NCBI RefSeq assembly: GCF_014596085.1
Contig: NZ_JACCJY010000003.1
Location: forward strand, 186,001-250,000
From: Azospirillum tabaci
Lineage (GTDB): Bacteria; Pseudomonadota; Alphaproteobacteria; Azospirillales; Azospirillaceae
DNA length: 64,000 bases
Direction of reading: 5' to 3'
Position numbers and translations under genes: made by a program. The notes under the pieces are model-generated. The model did not search any database. It had not been told where the DNA came from and saw only the letters and a program-made list of their open reading frames with translations. Positions within the stretch are counted from its first letter, which is position 1. Each line of letters starts with the position of its first letter. Shown here in pieces: positions 15,445 to 24,183 of this stretch.

Positions 15445-15789
15445 ATGTTTAAGAAGGATGCACGCGCCATGACCATCGAAGAGGTCCAGTCCCGGCTGCG
15501 CGCGGCCCACGCCCGGATCGGGCATGAGGGACGCTTTGCCCTGACGCTCACTTTGAACGGGACCGAGGACGGCTACATCACCCATTGGTTCCGCCCCGAC
15601 CCGCACGCCTTCGAGGACTGCCGGGCCGTCGGTTCCGGCTCGATCGCCGAATGCCTCGCCGCCCTCGACCGCTATGTGGAGACCTACCGGCGCCAGCCGA
15701 CGACGGAGGAGGTCGGTCGGACGATCGGCCTGCCGGACATGCCTCCGCGTGCCCGTCACGGCACAAGCTTTCTGATGGCCGCGGAGTGA
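15445..15789 (+). CDS. small protein of unknown function, end of the recombination operon
   Basis: Not recognised. The 114-residue product has a basic start (MFKKDARAMTIEEVQSRLRAAHARIG), a beta-rich centre (RFALTLTLNGTEDGYITHWFRP) and a helix (SIAECLAALDRYVETYRRQPT). An internal ATG at 15469 is an alternative start; GAAAGG lies before the first. It lies 15 bases after the previous gene, so it belongs to the same likely operon. Its compact layout resembles accessory proteins of phage early regions. Confidence 0.65.
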   Translation: MFKKDARAMTIEEVQSRLRAAHARIGHEGRFALTLTLNGTEDGYITHWFRPDPHAFEDCRAVGSGSIAECLAALDRYVETYRRQPTTEEVGRTIGLPDMPPRARHGTSFLMAAE

Positions 15790-15878
15790 GCGGGCGGGAC
15801 ACCGCGACCATTTCGTCGGCTGACGATCCCGCTCGCCATCCGTAAACTGCGGCCTTCCCGATCAGCGGAGCCGCAGAC

Positions 15879-16514
15879 ATGGATGGATCCGTTCTTGCCC
15901 TGTTGAGCATTCTCGGCGCCCTGGCCGTCGGCGCCGTCAGCCCCGGACCCAGCTTCGTCCTGGTGGCCCGCACGTCCATCGCCGTGTCGCGTCGCGCAGG
16001 ACTTGCCGCCGCCTTCGGCATGGGCATCGGCGGCGTGGCCTTCGCCACATTGGCCCTCCTCGGTCTGCACGCCTTGCTGATCCAGGTCGGGTGGCTCTAT
16101 CTGGTGCTGAAGGTCGCGGGCGGCCTTTACCTCGCTCACATGGCGGTGCGGATCTGGCGGGGGGCCGCGGAGCCCGTCCGCGTTCCGGACGGGGCCGCTG
16201 ATTCCGACGGTGTCCTGCGCTCCTTCGGGATCGGTCTGGCGACGCAGATCAGCAACCCGAAGACCGCCATCGTCTACGCCAGCATCTTCGCTGCCCTTCT
16301 GCCGGCCTCGCCGCCATCCTGGATTCTGCTGGCCCTGCCACCCGGCGTGTTCCTGGTCGAGACGGGTTGGTACGCCATCGTCGCCGTGGCTTTCTCCGCC
16401 GGGCGCCCCCGCGCCGCCTATCTGCGGTCCAAGGCGTGGATCGACCGGTTGGCGGCCTCGGTCATCGGAGCGCTGGGCATTCGGTTGGTGATGGACGCGG
16501 CAAGGCCGTCTTGA
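15879..16514 (+). CDS. LysE family amino-acid exporter
   Basis: The 211-residue inner-membrane protein has about six hydrophobic segments. The N-terminal GAVSPGPSFVLVARTSIAVSRRAGLAAAFG holds the family's PGP signature, and GLATQISNPKTAIVYASIF carries the conserved NPK. Members export amino acids such as lysine, threonine or homoserine lactone; the substrate cannot be read from sequence. It starts 90 bases after the recombination cassette and probably has its own promoter. It converges on the diguanylate cyclase gene. Confidence 0.9.
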   Translation: MDGSVLALLSILGALAVGAVSPGPSFVLVARTSIAVSRRAGLAAAFGMGIGGVAFATLALLGLHALLIQVGWLYLVLKVAGGLYLAHMAVRIWRGAAEPVRVPDGAADSDGVLRSFGIGLATQISNPKTAIVYASIFAALLPASPPSWILLALPPGVFLVETGWYAIVAVAFSAGRPRAAYLRSKAWIDRLAASVIGALGIRLVMDAARPS

Positions 16515-16529
16515 CGGACGCTGTCCCGC

Positions 16530-17639
16530 TCAGGCGGTGCCCAGTTCCAACCGGTTCTTGCCAAGGCGCTTGGCGCGGTACATCGCCTGATCGGCGCAGC
16601 GCAGCAGCACGCCGGCGTCCGCGCCGTCCGACGGATAGAAGACCATGCCCACGCTGGCCGACACCGACAGGTCCAGGCCGGGCAGGGGCCGGTCGATGGA
16701 GTCGATGACCTTTTCCGCCACGGCCCGTGCGTTCTCGACGGAGATGTCTCCTTCCAGCAGGACGGCGAATTCGTCGCCGCCGATGCGGGCGGTTGTGTCG
16801 CTGTTGCGCAGCGCGCCGGACAGGCGTTGCGCGGTGGTCACCAGCACCTCGTCGCCCTTTTGATGCCCGTGGGTGTCGTTGACCTCTTTGAACCCGTCGA
16901 GGTCGAGGAAGAGCAGGGCGAAGCTCTTGTCCTCGCGTTTGGCGCGGGCGATGGCGTGCTCCAGCCGGTCTTCGAAGCGGATGCGGTTGCACAGCCCGGT
17001 CAGCGCGTCGTGCCCAGCGAGGTAGCGAAGCCGTTCCTCCAGATGGTGCTGGGCGGTGGTGTTGCGGGCAATCCCCTCCACCCCGATGGGACGCCCGGCG
17101 GGGTCGCGTCGGATGTAGGCGTTGGCTGAGATCCAGAAGGTGCTGCCGTCCTGCCGCCGCATCGGCATGCGGTGGTCGCGGACCTCGCCGCCCGACTCCT
17201 CCAGCGCCGCGAGGAACTTGGCGCGCCCATCCTCCTCCACGTAATGGTCGGCGATGCGGGTGCCGATCACCGTCTCGGGAGTCAGGCCGAATTCCCGCGC
17301 GAACTGTGGGGAGGCCATGCTGACCCGGCCGTCCAGATTCGTACGGAAGAAGGCATCCGGCAGCTTTTCGATGACCGAGCGGAGGTCGGCCTCCGACTGG
17401 GCCAGCCGCTCCATCGTGGAGCGCAGCGCATCCTCCGACCGGGTGCGGCGCTGGAACTCCTGGCGCAGGAAACCCCACAGAACCAGAGCGGTGAACAGGA
17501 CGAAGGCGGTGCCCTTGACGTTCTGGATCAGCACCACCTCGCCCAGACCGGCGGCGTCCAAAAGGCGGTCGGACCCCACCACCCACGCGGTGGCGAGGAC
17601 CGTGTACAGTCCGACGATTCGGGTTGCCGAAGAGAACAT
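16530..17639 (-). CDS. membrane-anchored PAS-GGDEF diguanylate cyclase
   Basis: The 369-residue protein makes cyclic di-GMP. Two hydrophobic segments (about residues 8-26 and 42-60) anchor it, then a helical linker, a PAS domain (about 85-205, with a PAC-like end in EGIARNTT) and a GGDEF domain (about 215-365). The active loop GGDEF is intact. RNSD lies five residues before it, matching the RxxD inhibitory site, so product inhibition is expected. There is no EAL domain. It is monocistronic, sharing a short gap with the convergent LysE gene. Confidence 0.93.
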   Translation of the reverse strand: MFSSATRIVGLYTVLATAWVVGSDRLLDAAGLGEVVLIQNVKGTAFVLFTALVLWGFLRQEFQRRTRSEDALRSTMERLAQSEADLRSVIEKLPDAFFRTNLDGRVSMASPQFAREFGLTPETVIGTRIADHYVEEDGRAKFLAALEESGGEVRDHRMPMRRQDGSTFWISANAYIRRDPAGRPIGVEGIARNTTAQHHLEERLRYLAGHDALTGLCNRIRFEDRLEHAIARAKREDKSFALLFLDLDGFKEVNDTHGHQKGDEVLVTTAQRLSGALRNSDTTARIGGDEFAVLLEGDISVENARAVAEKVIDSIDRPLPGLDLSVSASVGMVFYPSDGADAGVLLRCADQAMYRAKRLGKNRLELGTA

Positions 17640-17696
17640 GGGCGCCTATGCGGTTGGCGTCGGTGCACACTAGCCTTTGGCGCACGAACCGTCCAT

Positions 17697-17730
17697 GGGG
17701 AGCGTACCGGCGCATGTCGGGACGCTCCCC
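17697..17730 (-). terminator. hairpin downstream of tex
   Basis: GGGGAGCGT (17697-17705) pairs perfectly with ACGCTCCCC (17722-17730), 14 bases beyond the tex stop codon. There is no T tract, so termination may need Rho or the structure may protect the 3' end. Confidence 0.6.
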
Positions 17731-17743
17731 ACCTTGCCAAGCC

Positions 17744-20113
17744 TTACCGCTTCTTTCCGGCCTGCGCCCGCGCAAAAGCTTCGGCGAGGGCGTTGTTGAT
17801 GGGCTCCGGGGCCTTGGCGGGTTTGGGGGGCGGCTTGGGTGCGGAGCCGCCCTTGCCGGGCGGCGGGCCGCGGCGGTCGTCACGGCGCTTGTCATCGCCA
17901 CGCTGGCCCTCTCCCCGGCTTTGGCCTCTCTCCGGCCGCGGGGCGGCGTCGGTCAGGCGCATGGTCAGGCCGATGCGCTTGCGCGGGATGTCCACCTCCA
18001 GCACCTTGACCTTCACGATGTCGCCGGCCTTCACAACCGTGTGTGGGTCCTTCACGAAGCTGGTGGACAGCTGGGAGATGTGGACCAGCCCATCCTGGTG
18101 CACGCCGATGTCCACGAAGGCGCCGAAGGCGGTGACGTTGGTCACAACCCCTTCCAGAACCATGCCGGGCTGAAGGTCCTTCAATTCCTCGACCCCCTCC
18201 TGGAAGGTGGCGGTCTTGAATTCGGGGCGGGGGTCGCGGCCCGGCTTCTCAAGCTCCTTCAGGATGTCCTCGATGGTCGGCACGCCGAAACGTTCGTCCG
18301 TGAAGTCCTCGGCGTTCAGCCCCCGCAAGAAACGGGCGTCGCCGATGACGCTGCCGAGATCCTTGCCGGTCTTCTTCAGGATGCGCTCGACCAGCGGGTA
18401 GGCTTCGGGGTGGACGGCGGAGGTGTCCAGTGGGTTGTCACCCTCGCGGATGCGCAGGAAGCCGGCCGCCTGCTCGAAGGTCTTCGGGCCGAGGCGCGCC
18501 ACGTCGAGCAGCTGCTTGCGCGAGCGGAAGGCGCCGTTGCGGTCACGGTGCTCCACGATGTTGCGGGCGATCGTCTCGTTCAGGCCGGACACGCGGGTGA
18601 GCAGCGGGACGGACGCCGTGTTCAGGTCCACGCCCACCGCGTTCACGCAGTCCTCCACCACCGCGTCCAGCGAGCGGGCGAGCTTGCCGCCGGACACGTC
18701 GTGCTGGTACTGGCCGACGCCGATGGACTTCGGCTCGATCTTCACCAGCTCGGCCAGCGGGTCCTGAAGGCGGCGCGCAATGGAGACGGCACCGCGCAGG
18801 CTGACATCCAGCTTCGGGAACTCCGCCGCCGCGGTTTCGGAAGCGGAATAGACCGACGCGCCGGCCTCGCTGACCACCAGCTTGGTGAGCTTCAGCTCCG
18901 GGTGGCGCTTGAACAGGTCGGCGACCAGCTTGTCCGTCTCGCGGCTCGCCGTGCCGTTGCCGATCGAGATCAGTTCCGCCCCGTGGCGCACCGCCAGGGC
19001 GGCGATGGTGGCGATGGAGCCGTCCCAATCGTTCTTCGGCTGGTGCGGGTAGACGGTGGCGGTGTCGACCAGCTTGCCCGTGGCGTCGACCACGGCGACC
19101 TTCACGCCGGTGCGGATGCCGGGGTCGAGGCCGATGGTCGTGCGCGGGCCAGCGGGGGCGGCCAGCAGCAGGTCGTGCAGGTTGCGGGCGAAGACGCGGA
19201 TGGCCTCGTCCTCGGCGCGCTCCCGCAGGTCGCCCATCAGGTCGGTCTCGACGTGCGGGCCGATCTTCAGCTTCCAGGTCCAGCGGACCACGTCGGACAG
19301 CCACTTGTCGGCCGGGCGGCCCTGGTCGCGGATGCCGGTGTGGGCGGCGATGGTCCGCTCCGCCGGGTGGGGCTGTCCCTCCTCGACCGGCAGGTCCAGG
19401 CGGATGTCCAGCACGCCCTGCGTCCGGCCGCGGAACAGCGCCAACGCGCGGTGCGAGGGCACCTTCGCCCAGGGCTCGTCGAACTCGAAGTAATCGGAGA
19501 ACTTGGCGCCCTCCGCCCGCTTCTCCTCGATCACCTTGGACGTCACCACGCCCTTGTCAGCCATGGCGGCGCGCAGCTTGCCGACCAGCTCGGCGTCCTC
19601 GCCGAAGCGCTCGACCAGGATGTGGCGGGCGCCGTCCAGCGCCGCCTTGACGTCGGCCACCCCCTTATCGGCGCTGACGAAGCCGGCGGCCTCGGCGTCC
19701 GGCTGAAGGGACGGATCGGCGAGCAGCCGGTCGGCCAGCGGCTCCAGCCCCGCTTCGCGGGCGATCTGCGCCTTGGTGCGGCGCTTCGGCTTGTAGGGCA
19801 GGTAGAGGTCTTCCAGGCGCGTCTTGGTGTCGGCCTGACGGATCTGCAGTTCCAACTCCGGCGTCAGCTTGTCCTGCTCGCGGACGGAGGACAGGATGGC
19901 TTCGCGCCGGTCCTCAAGCTCGCGCAGGTAGGACAGCCGCTCTTCCAGCGTGCGCAACTGCGTGTCGTCGAGCCCGCCCGTGGCTTCCTTGCGGTAACGG
20001 GCGATGAAGGGAACGGTCGATCCTTCGTCGAGCAGCTTGACGGCCGAGGCGACCTGGGATTCACGGACCGAAAGCTCGTCGGCGATGCGTTGGCTGATGG
20101 ACGTGGACGGCAT
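17744..20113 (-). CDS. tex: Tex family S1 RNA-binding protein
   Basis: The roughly 789-residue cytoplasmic protein has the full Tex layout: N-terminal helical domain ([21 protein letters not shown]), a YqgF/RNase-H-like domain ([20 protein letters not shown]), helix-hairpin-helix motifs ([31 protein letters not shown]) and a C-terminal S1 domain ([33 protein letters not shown]). A disordered tail rich in Arg, Asp, Gly and Pro follows. Tex proteins affect transcription and RNA handling. Start 20113 is chosen at [14 protein letters not shown]; no clear Shine-Dalgarno is seen there. Confidence 0.95.
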   Translation of the reverse strand: MPSTSISQRIADELSVRESQVASAVKLLDEGSTVPFIARYRKEATGGLDDTQLRTLEERLSYLRELEDRREAILSSVREQDKLTPELELQIRQADTKTRLEDLYLPYKPKRRTKAQIAREAGLEPLADRLLADPSLQPDAEAAGFVSADKGVADVKAALDGARHILVERFGEDAELVGKLRAAMADKGVVTSKVIEEKRAEGAKFSDYFEFDEPWAKVPSHRALALFRGRTQGVLDIRLDLPVEEGQPHPAERTIAAHTGIRDQGRPADKWLSDVVRWTWKLKIGPHVETDLMGDLRERAEDEAIRVFARNLHDLLLAAPAGPRTTIGLDPGIRTGVKVAVVDATGKLVDTATVYPHQPKNDWDGSIATIAALAVRHGAELISIGNGTASRETDKLVADLFKRHPELKLTKLVVSEAGASVYSASETAAAEFPKLDVSLRGAVSIARRLQDPLAELVKIEPKSIGVGQYQHDVSGGKLARSLDAVVEDCVNAVGVDLNTASVPLLTRVSGLNETIARNIVEHRDRNGAFRSRKQLLDVARLGPKTFEQAAGFLRIREGDNPLDTSAVHPEAYPLVERILKKTGKDLGSVIGDARFLRGLNAEDFTDERFGVPTIEDILKELEKPGRDPRPEFKTATFQEGVEELKDLQPGMVLEGVVTNVTAFGAFVDIGVHQDGLVHISQLSTSFVKDPHTVVKAGDIVKVKVLEVDIPRKRIGLTMRLTDAAPRPERGQSRGEGQRGDDKRRDDRRGPPPGKGGSAPKPPPKPAKAPEPINNALAEAFARAQAGKKR

Positions 20114-20299
20114 GGAGGACCGGTGACTGGTGAAAGGGAAGGGGCCTCCTATAGCGCGAAGCGGGCCCACCCGGCCAGTGCCGATCTGGGAGAGGGCGGG
20201 GAGACCGGTCCGGAGTGGACGCGCGAAACCGAAGCTCTCTGCTTGCGAAAAAGTATAGTTAAAGAAAAAGCCCGCTCTGTTTACGCGCTGTTAACCTTA

Positions 20300-20386
20300 A
20301 TGGGCGCATATCTTCCCCTGCAACTTGGTTGCGTTTCCTCCCGAACAGACTCCGGCGGCTCCCAATTTGGTGAGCCGCCTTTTTTC
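20300..20386 (+). ncRNA. candidate trans-acting small RNA or terminated leader
   Basis: A 5-bp hairpin (GCAAC-TTG-GTTGC, 20320-20332) is followed by an unpaired-looking pyrimidine run containing CCTCCC, which resembles an anti-Shine-Dalgarno, and then a Rho-independent terminator. This is the usual build of Hfq-dependent small RNAs. The 5' end given is nominal because no promoter is certain. It could instead be a terminated leader of the hyf operon. Confidence 0.45.
20354..20385 (+). terminator. strong Rho-independent terminator with no upstream plus-strand gene
   Basis: GGCGGCTC (20354-20361) pairs perfectly with GAGCCGCC (20372-20379), followed by six T. The nearest upstream gene is on the other strand, so the terminated transcript must start in the intergenic region or run antisense to tex. 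Confidence 0.85.
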
Positions 20387-20508
20387 TGTGCGCGTGGCGC
20401 CCAAAACACGCGCATCCGCAAGATGAATGCGACAGAGTTTTTCCCCTTGCGTTCGTTGGGAGAAACATCCTTACTGTTTGTGGGACTAATCCAAACGGAT
20501 TCGCTGCC

Positions 20509-22566
20509 TTGGGACTGGTCGTTTCGGCAATCGCCTTCCTGTTCGCTGTGGCCGTCGCTGGCGCCGTGGCAAGGCGGCTGCCGCAAGCACCCACGGTCGT
20601 CTATGGCGGAACGGCGGGCGCCTGCGCGCTGATCGCGCTGTGGGCGGCGGTCCGGCTGGCCGGGGGCGGTCCGGACGCGGCGCTGGTCCTGCCGGTCGGG
20701 CTGCCCTGGATTCAGGCTCACCTGCGCGCCGACGCGCTGTCCGCCGTCTTCCTGATGGTCGTGAATATCGGCGGCATCACCGCCAGCCTGTTCGGCTGGG
20801 GGTACGAGCGGGCGCATCACGACCGCCACGGCGGTTCTCACGGCGGCTCTCACGGCGGCACTCAAGACGGGCCGGTCCTGCCGCTCTACCCGCTGTTCCT
20901 GGCGGGCATGAACATGGTGCTGATCGCCGCCGACGCCTTCACCTTCCTGCTGTCCTGGGAGTTCATGTCGCTGGCCTCCTGGCTGCTGGTTCTGTCCACC
21001 CACCGGGAGCCGGAAACGCCGAAGGCCGCGCGCCTCTACATCATCATGGCGAGCTTCGGGACGGCCTGCCTGCTGCTGGCCTTCGGGGTGCTCGCGACGG
21101 CGCATGGCGACTACAGCTTCGCCGCCATCCGCGCCCACGCCCCGGCGGCGGGGGCCGCCGCGCTCGTCGTGGTGCTGATCCTGCTGGGGGCGGGGTCGAA
21201 GGCCGGGCTGGTGCCGCTGCATGTCTGGTTGCCGCTGGCCCATCCGGCCGCGCCCAGCCACGTGTCGGCCCTGATGTCCGGCGTGATGACCAAGGTCGCC
21301 GTCTACGCGATGATCCGCGTGCTGTTCGACCTGCTGGGCGAGCCGGAGTGGTGGTGGGGCGGGGTGACCATGGGCTTCGGCGCCCTGACCGCCGTGATGG
21401 GCGTGCTCTACGCGCTGATGCAGGACGACGTGAAGAGGCTGCTCGCCTATTCGACGGTGGAGAACATCGGCGCCATCGTCATCGCGCTGGGACTGGCGCT
21501 GGTCTTCAAGGCCGCCCACACGCCGGTGATTGCCGCGCTCGCCCTGGCGGCGGCGCTGCTGCACGTGGTCAACCACTCCCTGTTCAAAAGCCTGCTGTTC
21601 TTCGCGGCGGGCGCCATGCTGACCGCTACGGGGTCACGCGATCTGAACCGGCTGGGCGGGCTGATCCACCGGATGCCGACCACCGCCGTCCTCGCCCTCA
21701 TCGGCGCCGCGGCGATCTCGGCCCTGCCGCCGCTCAACGGCTTCGTCGGGGAATGGCTGCTGTTCCAGGCCATCCTGAACGCCCCGGCTTTGTCGGCATG
21801 GTCGCTGAAGATCGAGATCGCCGTGGTCGGTGCCGCCCTGGCGCTCGCCACCGCGCTCGCCGGCGCCTGCTTCGTGCGGCTCTACGGCATCGCCTTCCTG
21901 GGACGGCCGCGGTCGCGCGCCGCCGGGGAGGCGGTGGAGGTCGGGCGGGCGATGCGGCTGGGGATGGCGGTTCCGGCGGTGCTCTGCGTCGTTCTCGGCG
22001 TGCTTCCGACCCCGTTGATCCGCCTGTTCGAGCCGGCGCTGCGCCTGCTGGTGGAGGCCGGGCCGTTCGACGGGCGCGCCTACCAGCCCTGGTTCTGGCT
22101 GGCCCCGACCTCGGCCATCGGCAACTCCTACAACGGCCTGATCATGCTGGTGGTGATCGCGCTGCTGTCGGTCGTGCTGGTGCTGGGCATCCACCGCAAG
22201 GCAAGCGACCGGGTGCGCTGGTCGATCCCCTGGGGCTGCGGCTTCGACGGCCCGGACCCGGCGGCGGTCACGCAATACACGGCGTCCAGCTTCGGCCAGC
22301 CGATCCGGCGCGCCTTCGGCAGCACGGTGTTCCGCGCCCGCGACCATGTGGACATGCCGGCACCGGGCGACACGCGCCCCGCCCGCCTGTCGGTGACCTG
22401 GACCGACCCGGCCTGGGTCGTGGTGGTCGAACCGCCGGCCCGCGCGGTGGGCTGGCTGGCCGAGAAGGCCAACCGCTTGCAGTTCATGACCATCCGCCGC
22501 TACCTCACCCTGATGTTCCTGGCGCTGGTCGTGCTGCTGGTGATGGTGGCGGTGACGCAACGATGA
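20509..22566 (+). CDS. hyfB: HyfB-like antiporter subunit of a hydrogenase-4/complex I-related complex
   Basis: The 685-residue, about 16-helix membrane protein of the NuoL/MrpA family, as in HyfB of hydrogenase-4, is expected to move ions. Family features include FLLSWEFMSLASWLLV, the Lys-bearing GAGSKAGLVPLHVWLPLAHPAAPSHVSALMSG and LLHVVNHSLFKSLLFFAAGA. A His/Gly-rich insertion near residues 104-120 is made by a 12-bp tandem repeat. The start is uncertain: TTG 20509 is the earliest in-frame choice, without a clear ribosome binding site. Its stop overlaps hyfC (ATGA). Confidence 0.85.
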   Translation: MGLVVSAIAFLFAVAVAGAVARRLPQAPTVVYGGTAGACALIALWAAVRLAGGGPDAALVLPVGLPWIQAHLRADALSAVFLMVVNIGGITASLFGWGYERAHHDRHGGSHGGSHGGTQDGPVLPLYPLFLAGMNMVLIAADAFTFLLSWEFMSLASWLLVLSTHREPETPKAARLYIIMASFGTACLLLAFGVLATAHGDYSFAAIRAHAPAAGAAALVVVLILLGAGSKAGLVPLHVWLPLAHPAAPSHVSALMSGVMTKVAVYAMIRVLFDLLGEPEWWWGGVTMGFGALTAVMGVLYALMQDDVKRLLAYSTVENIGAIVIALGLALVFKAAHTPVIAALALAAALLHVVNHSLFKSLLFFAAGAMLTATGSRDLNRLGGLIHRMPTTAVLALIGAAAISALPPLNGFVGEWLLFQAILNAPALSAWSLKIEIAVVGAALALATALAGACFVRLYGIAFLGRPRSRAAGEAVEVGRAMRLGMAVPAVLCVVLGVLPTPLIRLFEPALRLLVEAGPFDGRAYQPWFWLAPTSAIGNSYNGLIMLVVIALLSVVLVLGIHRKASDRVRWSIPWGCGFDGPDPAAVTQYTASSFGQPIRRAFGSTVFRARDHVDMPAPGDTRPARLSVTWTDPAWVVVVEPPARAVGWLAEKANRLQFMTIRRYLTLMFLALVVLLVMVAVTQR
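20830..20865 (+). repeat. 12-bp tandem repeat encoding Gly-Gly-Ser-His in hyfB
   Basis: Three in-frame units (20830, 20842, 20854) encode GGSH, GGSH and GGTQ, next to an HHDRH run. They lie in a loop between predicted membrane helices. Copy number could vary between strains. Confidence 0.8.
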
Positions 22567-23519
22567 CGCTGCTGCTCGCCACCCTCCATCAGATCCTGCA
22601 AATGCTGCTGGTGCTGACCTTGGCGCCGCTGCTGACCGGCTGGGTGAGGCTGGTGAAGGCGCGGCTGGTCGGACGGCGGGGGCCATCCGTGCTCCAGCCC
22701 TACCGCGACCTGCTGCGGTTGCTGCGCAAGGAGGTCGTGCTGGCCCGCAACGCCTCCTGGCTGTTCCGCTCCGTGCCCTACATGATGTTCACGGCGATCT
22801 GGCTGGCGGCGGGGCTGGTTCCGGTCTTCACCACGCAACTGGCCCTCGCCCCCACGGCGGACCTGATCGCGTTGATCGCCCTGCTCGGTTCCGCGCGCTT
22901 CTTCCTGGCGCTCGCCGGGATGGACACGGGGACGAGCTTCGGCGGCATCGGCTCGTCGCGCGAGATGATGATCGCGGCGCTTGCCGAACCGGCGATGCTG
23001 ATGATCGTTTTCTCGGTGGCGATCCTGGTCCGCAGCACCTCGCTGGCCGAGATCGCCGATTTCATGATGTCCGGCGCGGTCGGGCTGCGCATCTCCCTGG
23101 CCCTGGCGCTGATCGCGCTGGTGATGGTGGCGATCGCCGAGAACGCGCGCATCCCCATCGACAACCCGGCCACGCATCTGGAACTGACCATGGTGCACGA
23201 GGCCATGGTGCTGGAATATTCCGGCCGCCATCTCGCCTTGGTCGAGGCGGCGAGCATGCTCAAGCTGCTGCTCTACATGGCGCTGATTGCCTGCGTCTTC
23301 GCGCCCTGGGGCATGGCCACCGCCGGGTCCGGCGTGGCGGCGGCGCTGGGCGGCATGGTCGTTTTCGTGGCGAAGCTGGCCGTCGGCGGGACCTTGCTGG
23401 CGCTGTTCGAGACGTCCATCGCCAAGATGCGCGTCTTCCGCGTCGGCGAGTTCCTCGGCGGCGCCCTGCTGCTGAGCCTGCTCGGCGCGATCTTCCTCTA
23501 CGTGTCGCGGGGGGTGTGA
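22563..23519 (+). CDS. hyfC: HyfC-like membrane anchor subunit (NuoH family)
   Basis: This 318-residue protein has about eight membrane segments. It matches HyfC/HycD/NuoH, the subunit that joins the soluble redox arm to the membrane arm. VKARLVGRRGPSVLQPYRDLLRLLRKE near the start and AIAENARIPIDNPATHLELTMVHEAMVLEYSG are the conserved loops of this family, including the acidic residues thought to link redox change to ion movement. It begins inside the hyfB stop codon (ATGA) and ends one base before hyfE, so translation is tightly coupled. Confidence 0.9.
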   Translation: MTLLLATLHQILQMLLVLTLAPLLTGWVRLVKARLVGRRGPSVLQPYRDLLRLLRKEVVLARNASWLFRSVPYMMFTAIWLAAGLVPVFTTQLALAPTADLIALIALLGSARFFLALAGMDTGTSFGGIGSSREMMIAALAEPAMLMIVFSVAILVRSTSLAEIADFMMSGAVGLRISLALALIALVMVAIAENARIPIDNPATHLELTMVHEAMVLEYSGRHLALVEAASMLKLLLYMALIACVFAPWGMATAGSGVAAALGGMVVFVAKLAVGGTLLALFETSIAKMRVFRVGEFLGGALLLSLLGAIFLYVSRGV

Positions 23520-23520
23520 G

Positions 23521-24183
23521 GTGAGCGACCTGGGTTATGACGCCGCGCACATGCTGGGGGCCGTCGTCCTGCTGATGAGCTTCGCCCTGCTCTACCAGCG
23601 GCGGCTGTTCTCGCTGCTCAACGTCTTCACCATGCAGGCCCTGGCGCTGACCGCGACGGCGGCGTGGCAGGCCTATTCTCATGGGGAGCCGCACCTCTAC
23701 ATCACCGCGCTGCTGACGCTGGTCCTCAAGGCCATCCTGATCCCGGTGGCGCTGCACCGCATCGTCGTGAAGATGAAGATCCACCGCACCATCGAGCCGG
23801 CGCTGGGGATCGGGCTGACGATGGTGGCCGGCGTGTCGCTGGTCACCCTGTCGATTCTGCTGGTGCTGCCGGTGACCGCCGACGCCACCGCCCTGACCCG
23901 CGAGAATCTGGCGCTGTCGCTGTCGGTCGTCCTGCTCGGTCTGCTGATGATGATCTCCCGGCGCAACGCGGTCAGCCAGGTGGTCGGCTTCATGTCCATC
24001 GAGAACGGGCTGATCCTGGCGGCGGTCGGGGTCGCCGGCATGCCGCTGGTGGTCGAGATGTCGGTGGCCTTCTCCGTCATGGTGGCCTTCATCATCTTCG
24101 GCATCTTCCTGTTCCACATCCGCGAGCGGTTCGACACGCTCGACATGCAGAAGATCGAGAGCTTCCGGGGGGAAAGCGATTGA
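23521..24183 (+). CDS. hyfE: HyfE-like membrane subunit (NuoK-related)
   Basis: The 220-residue protein with six to seven hydrophobic segments matches HyfE, whose C-terminal half resembles NuoK: VSQVVGFMSIENGLILAAVGVAGMPLVVEMSVAFSVMVAFIIFGIFLFHIRERFDTLD, with the buried Glu of FMSIENG. It begins at a GTG one base after the hyfC stop and its own stop overlaps the TTG start of hyfF. The length is like that of E. coli HyfE, so it looks intact. Confidence 0.9.
   Translation: MSDLGYDAAHMLGAVVLLMSFALLYQRRLFSLLNVFTMQALALTATAAWQAYSHGEPHLYITALLTLVLKAILIPVALHRIVVKMKIHRTIEPALGIGLTMVAGVSLVTLSILLVLPVTADATALTRENLALSLSVVLLGLLMMISRRNAVSQVVGFMSIENGLILAAVGVAGMPLVVEMSVAFSVMVAFIIFGIFLFHIRERFDTLDMQKIESFRGESD

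Larger units (their letters stand above)
20114..20508. other. 395-base intergenic region with a small-RNA-like locus
   Basis: There is no protein gene. It separates tex (minus) from the hyf operon (plus). It contains an AT-rich stretch (20245-20300) that may hold promoters, a small hairpin, a pyrimidine-rich segment and a strong plus-strand terminator. From 20386 to 20508 I see only the probable leader of hyfB, without a clear ribosome binding site. Confidence 0.6.

Noticed and set aside
12310-15789. A complete prophage
   Set aside because: There is no integrase, attachment site, lysis, terminase or structural gene. Only an early-region-like recombination cassette is present.
17624-20632. 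A 1002-codon open frame on the plus strand opposite tex
   Set aside because: It is antisense to the well-conserved tex gene and its residues follow from tex codon bias. High GC makes such long shadow frames common.
20640-23519. A long plus-strand frame across hyfB leading into hyfC
   Set aside because: The first part is an out-of-frame reading of hyfB. Only the part from ATG 22563 is a real gene (hyfC), so this is not a giant fusion.
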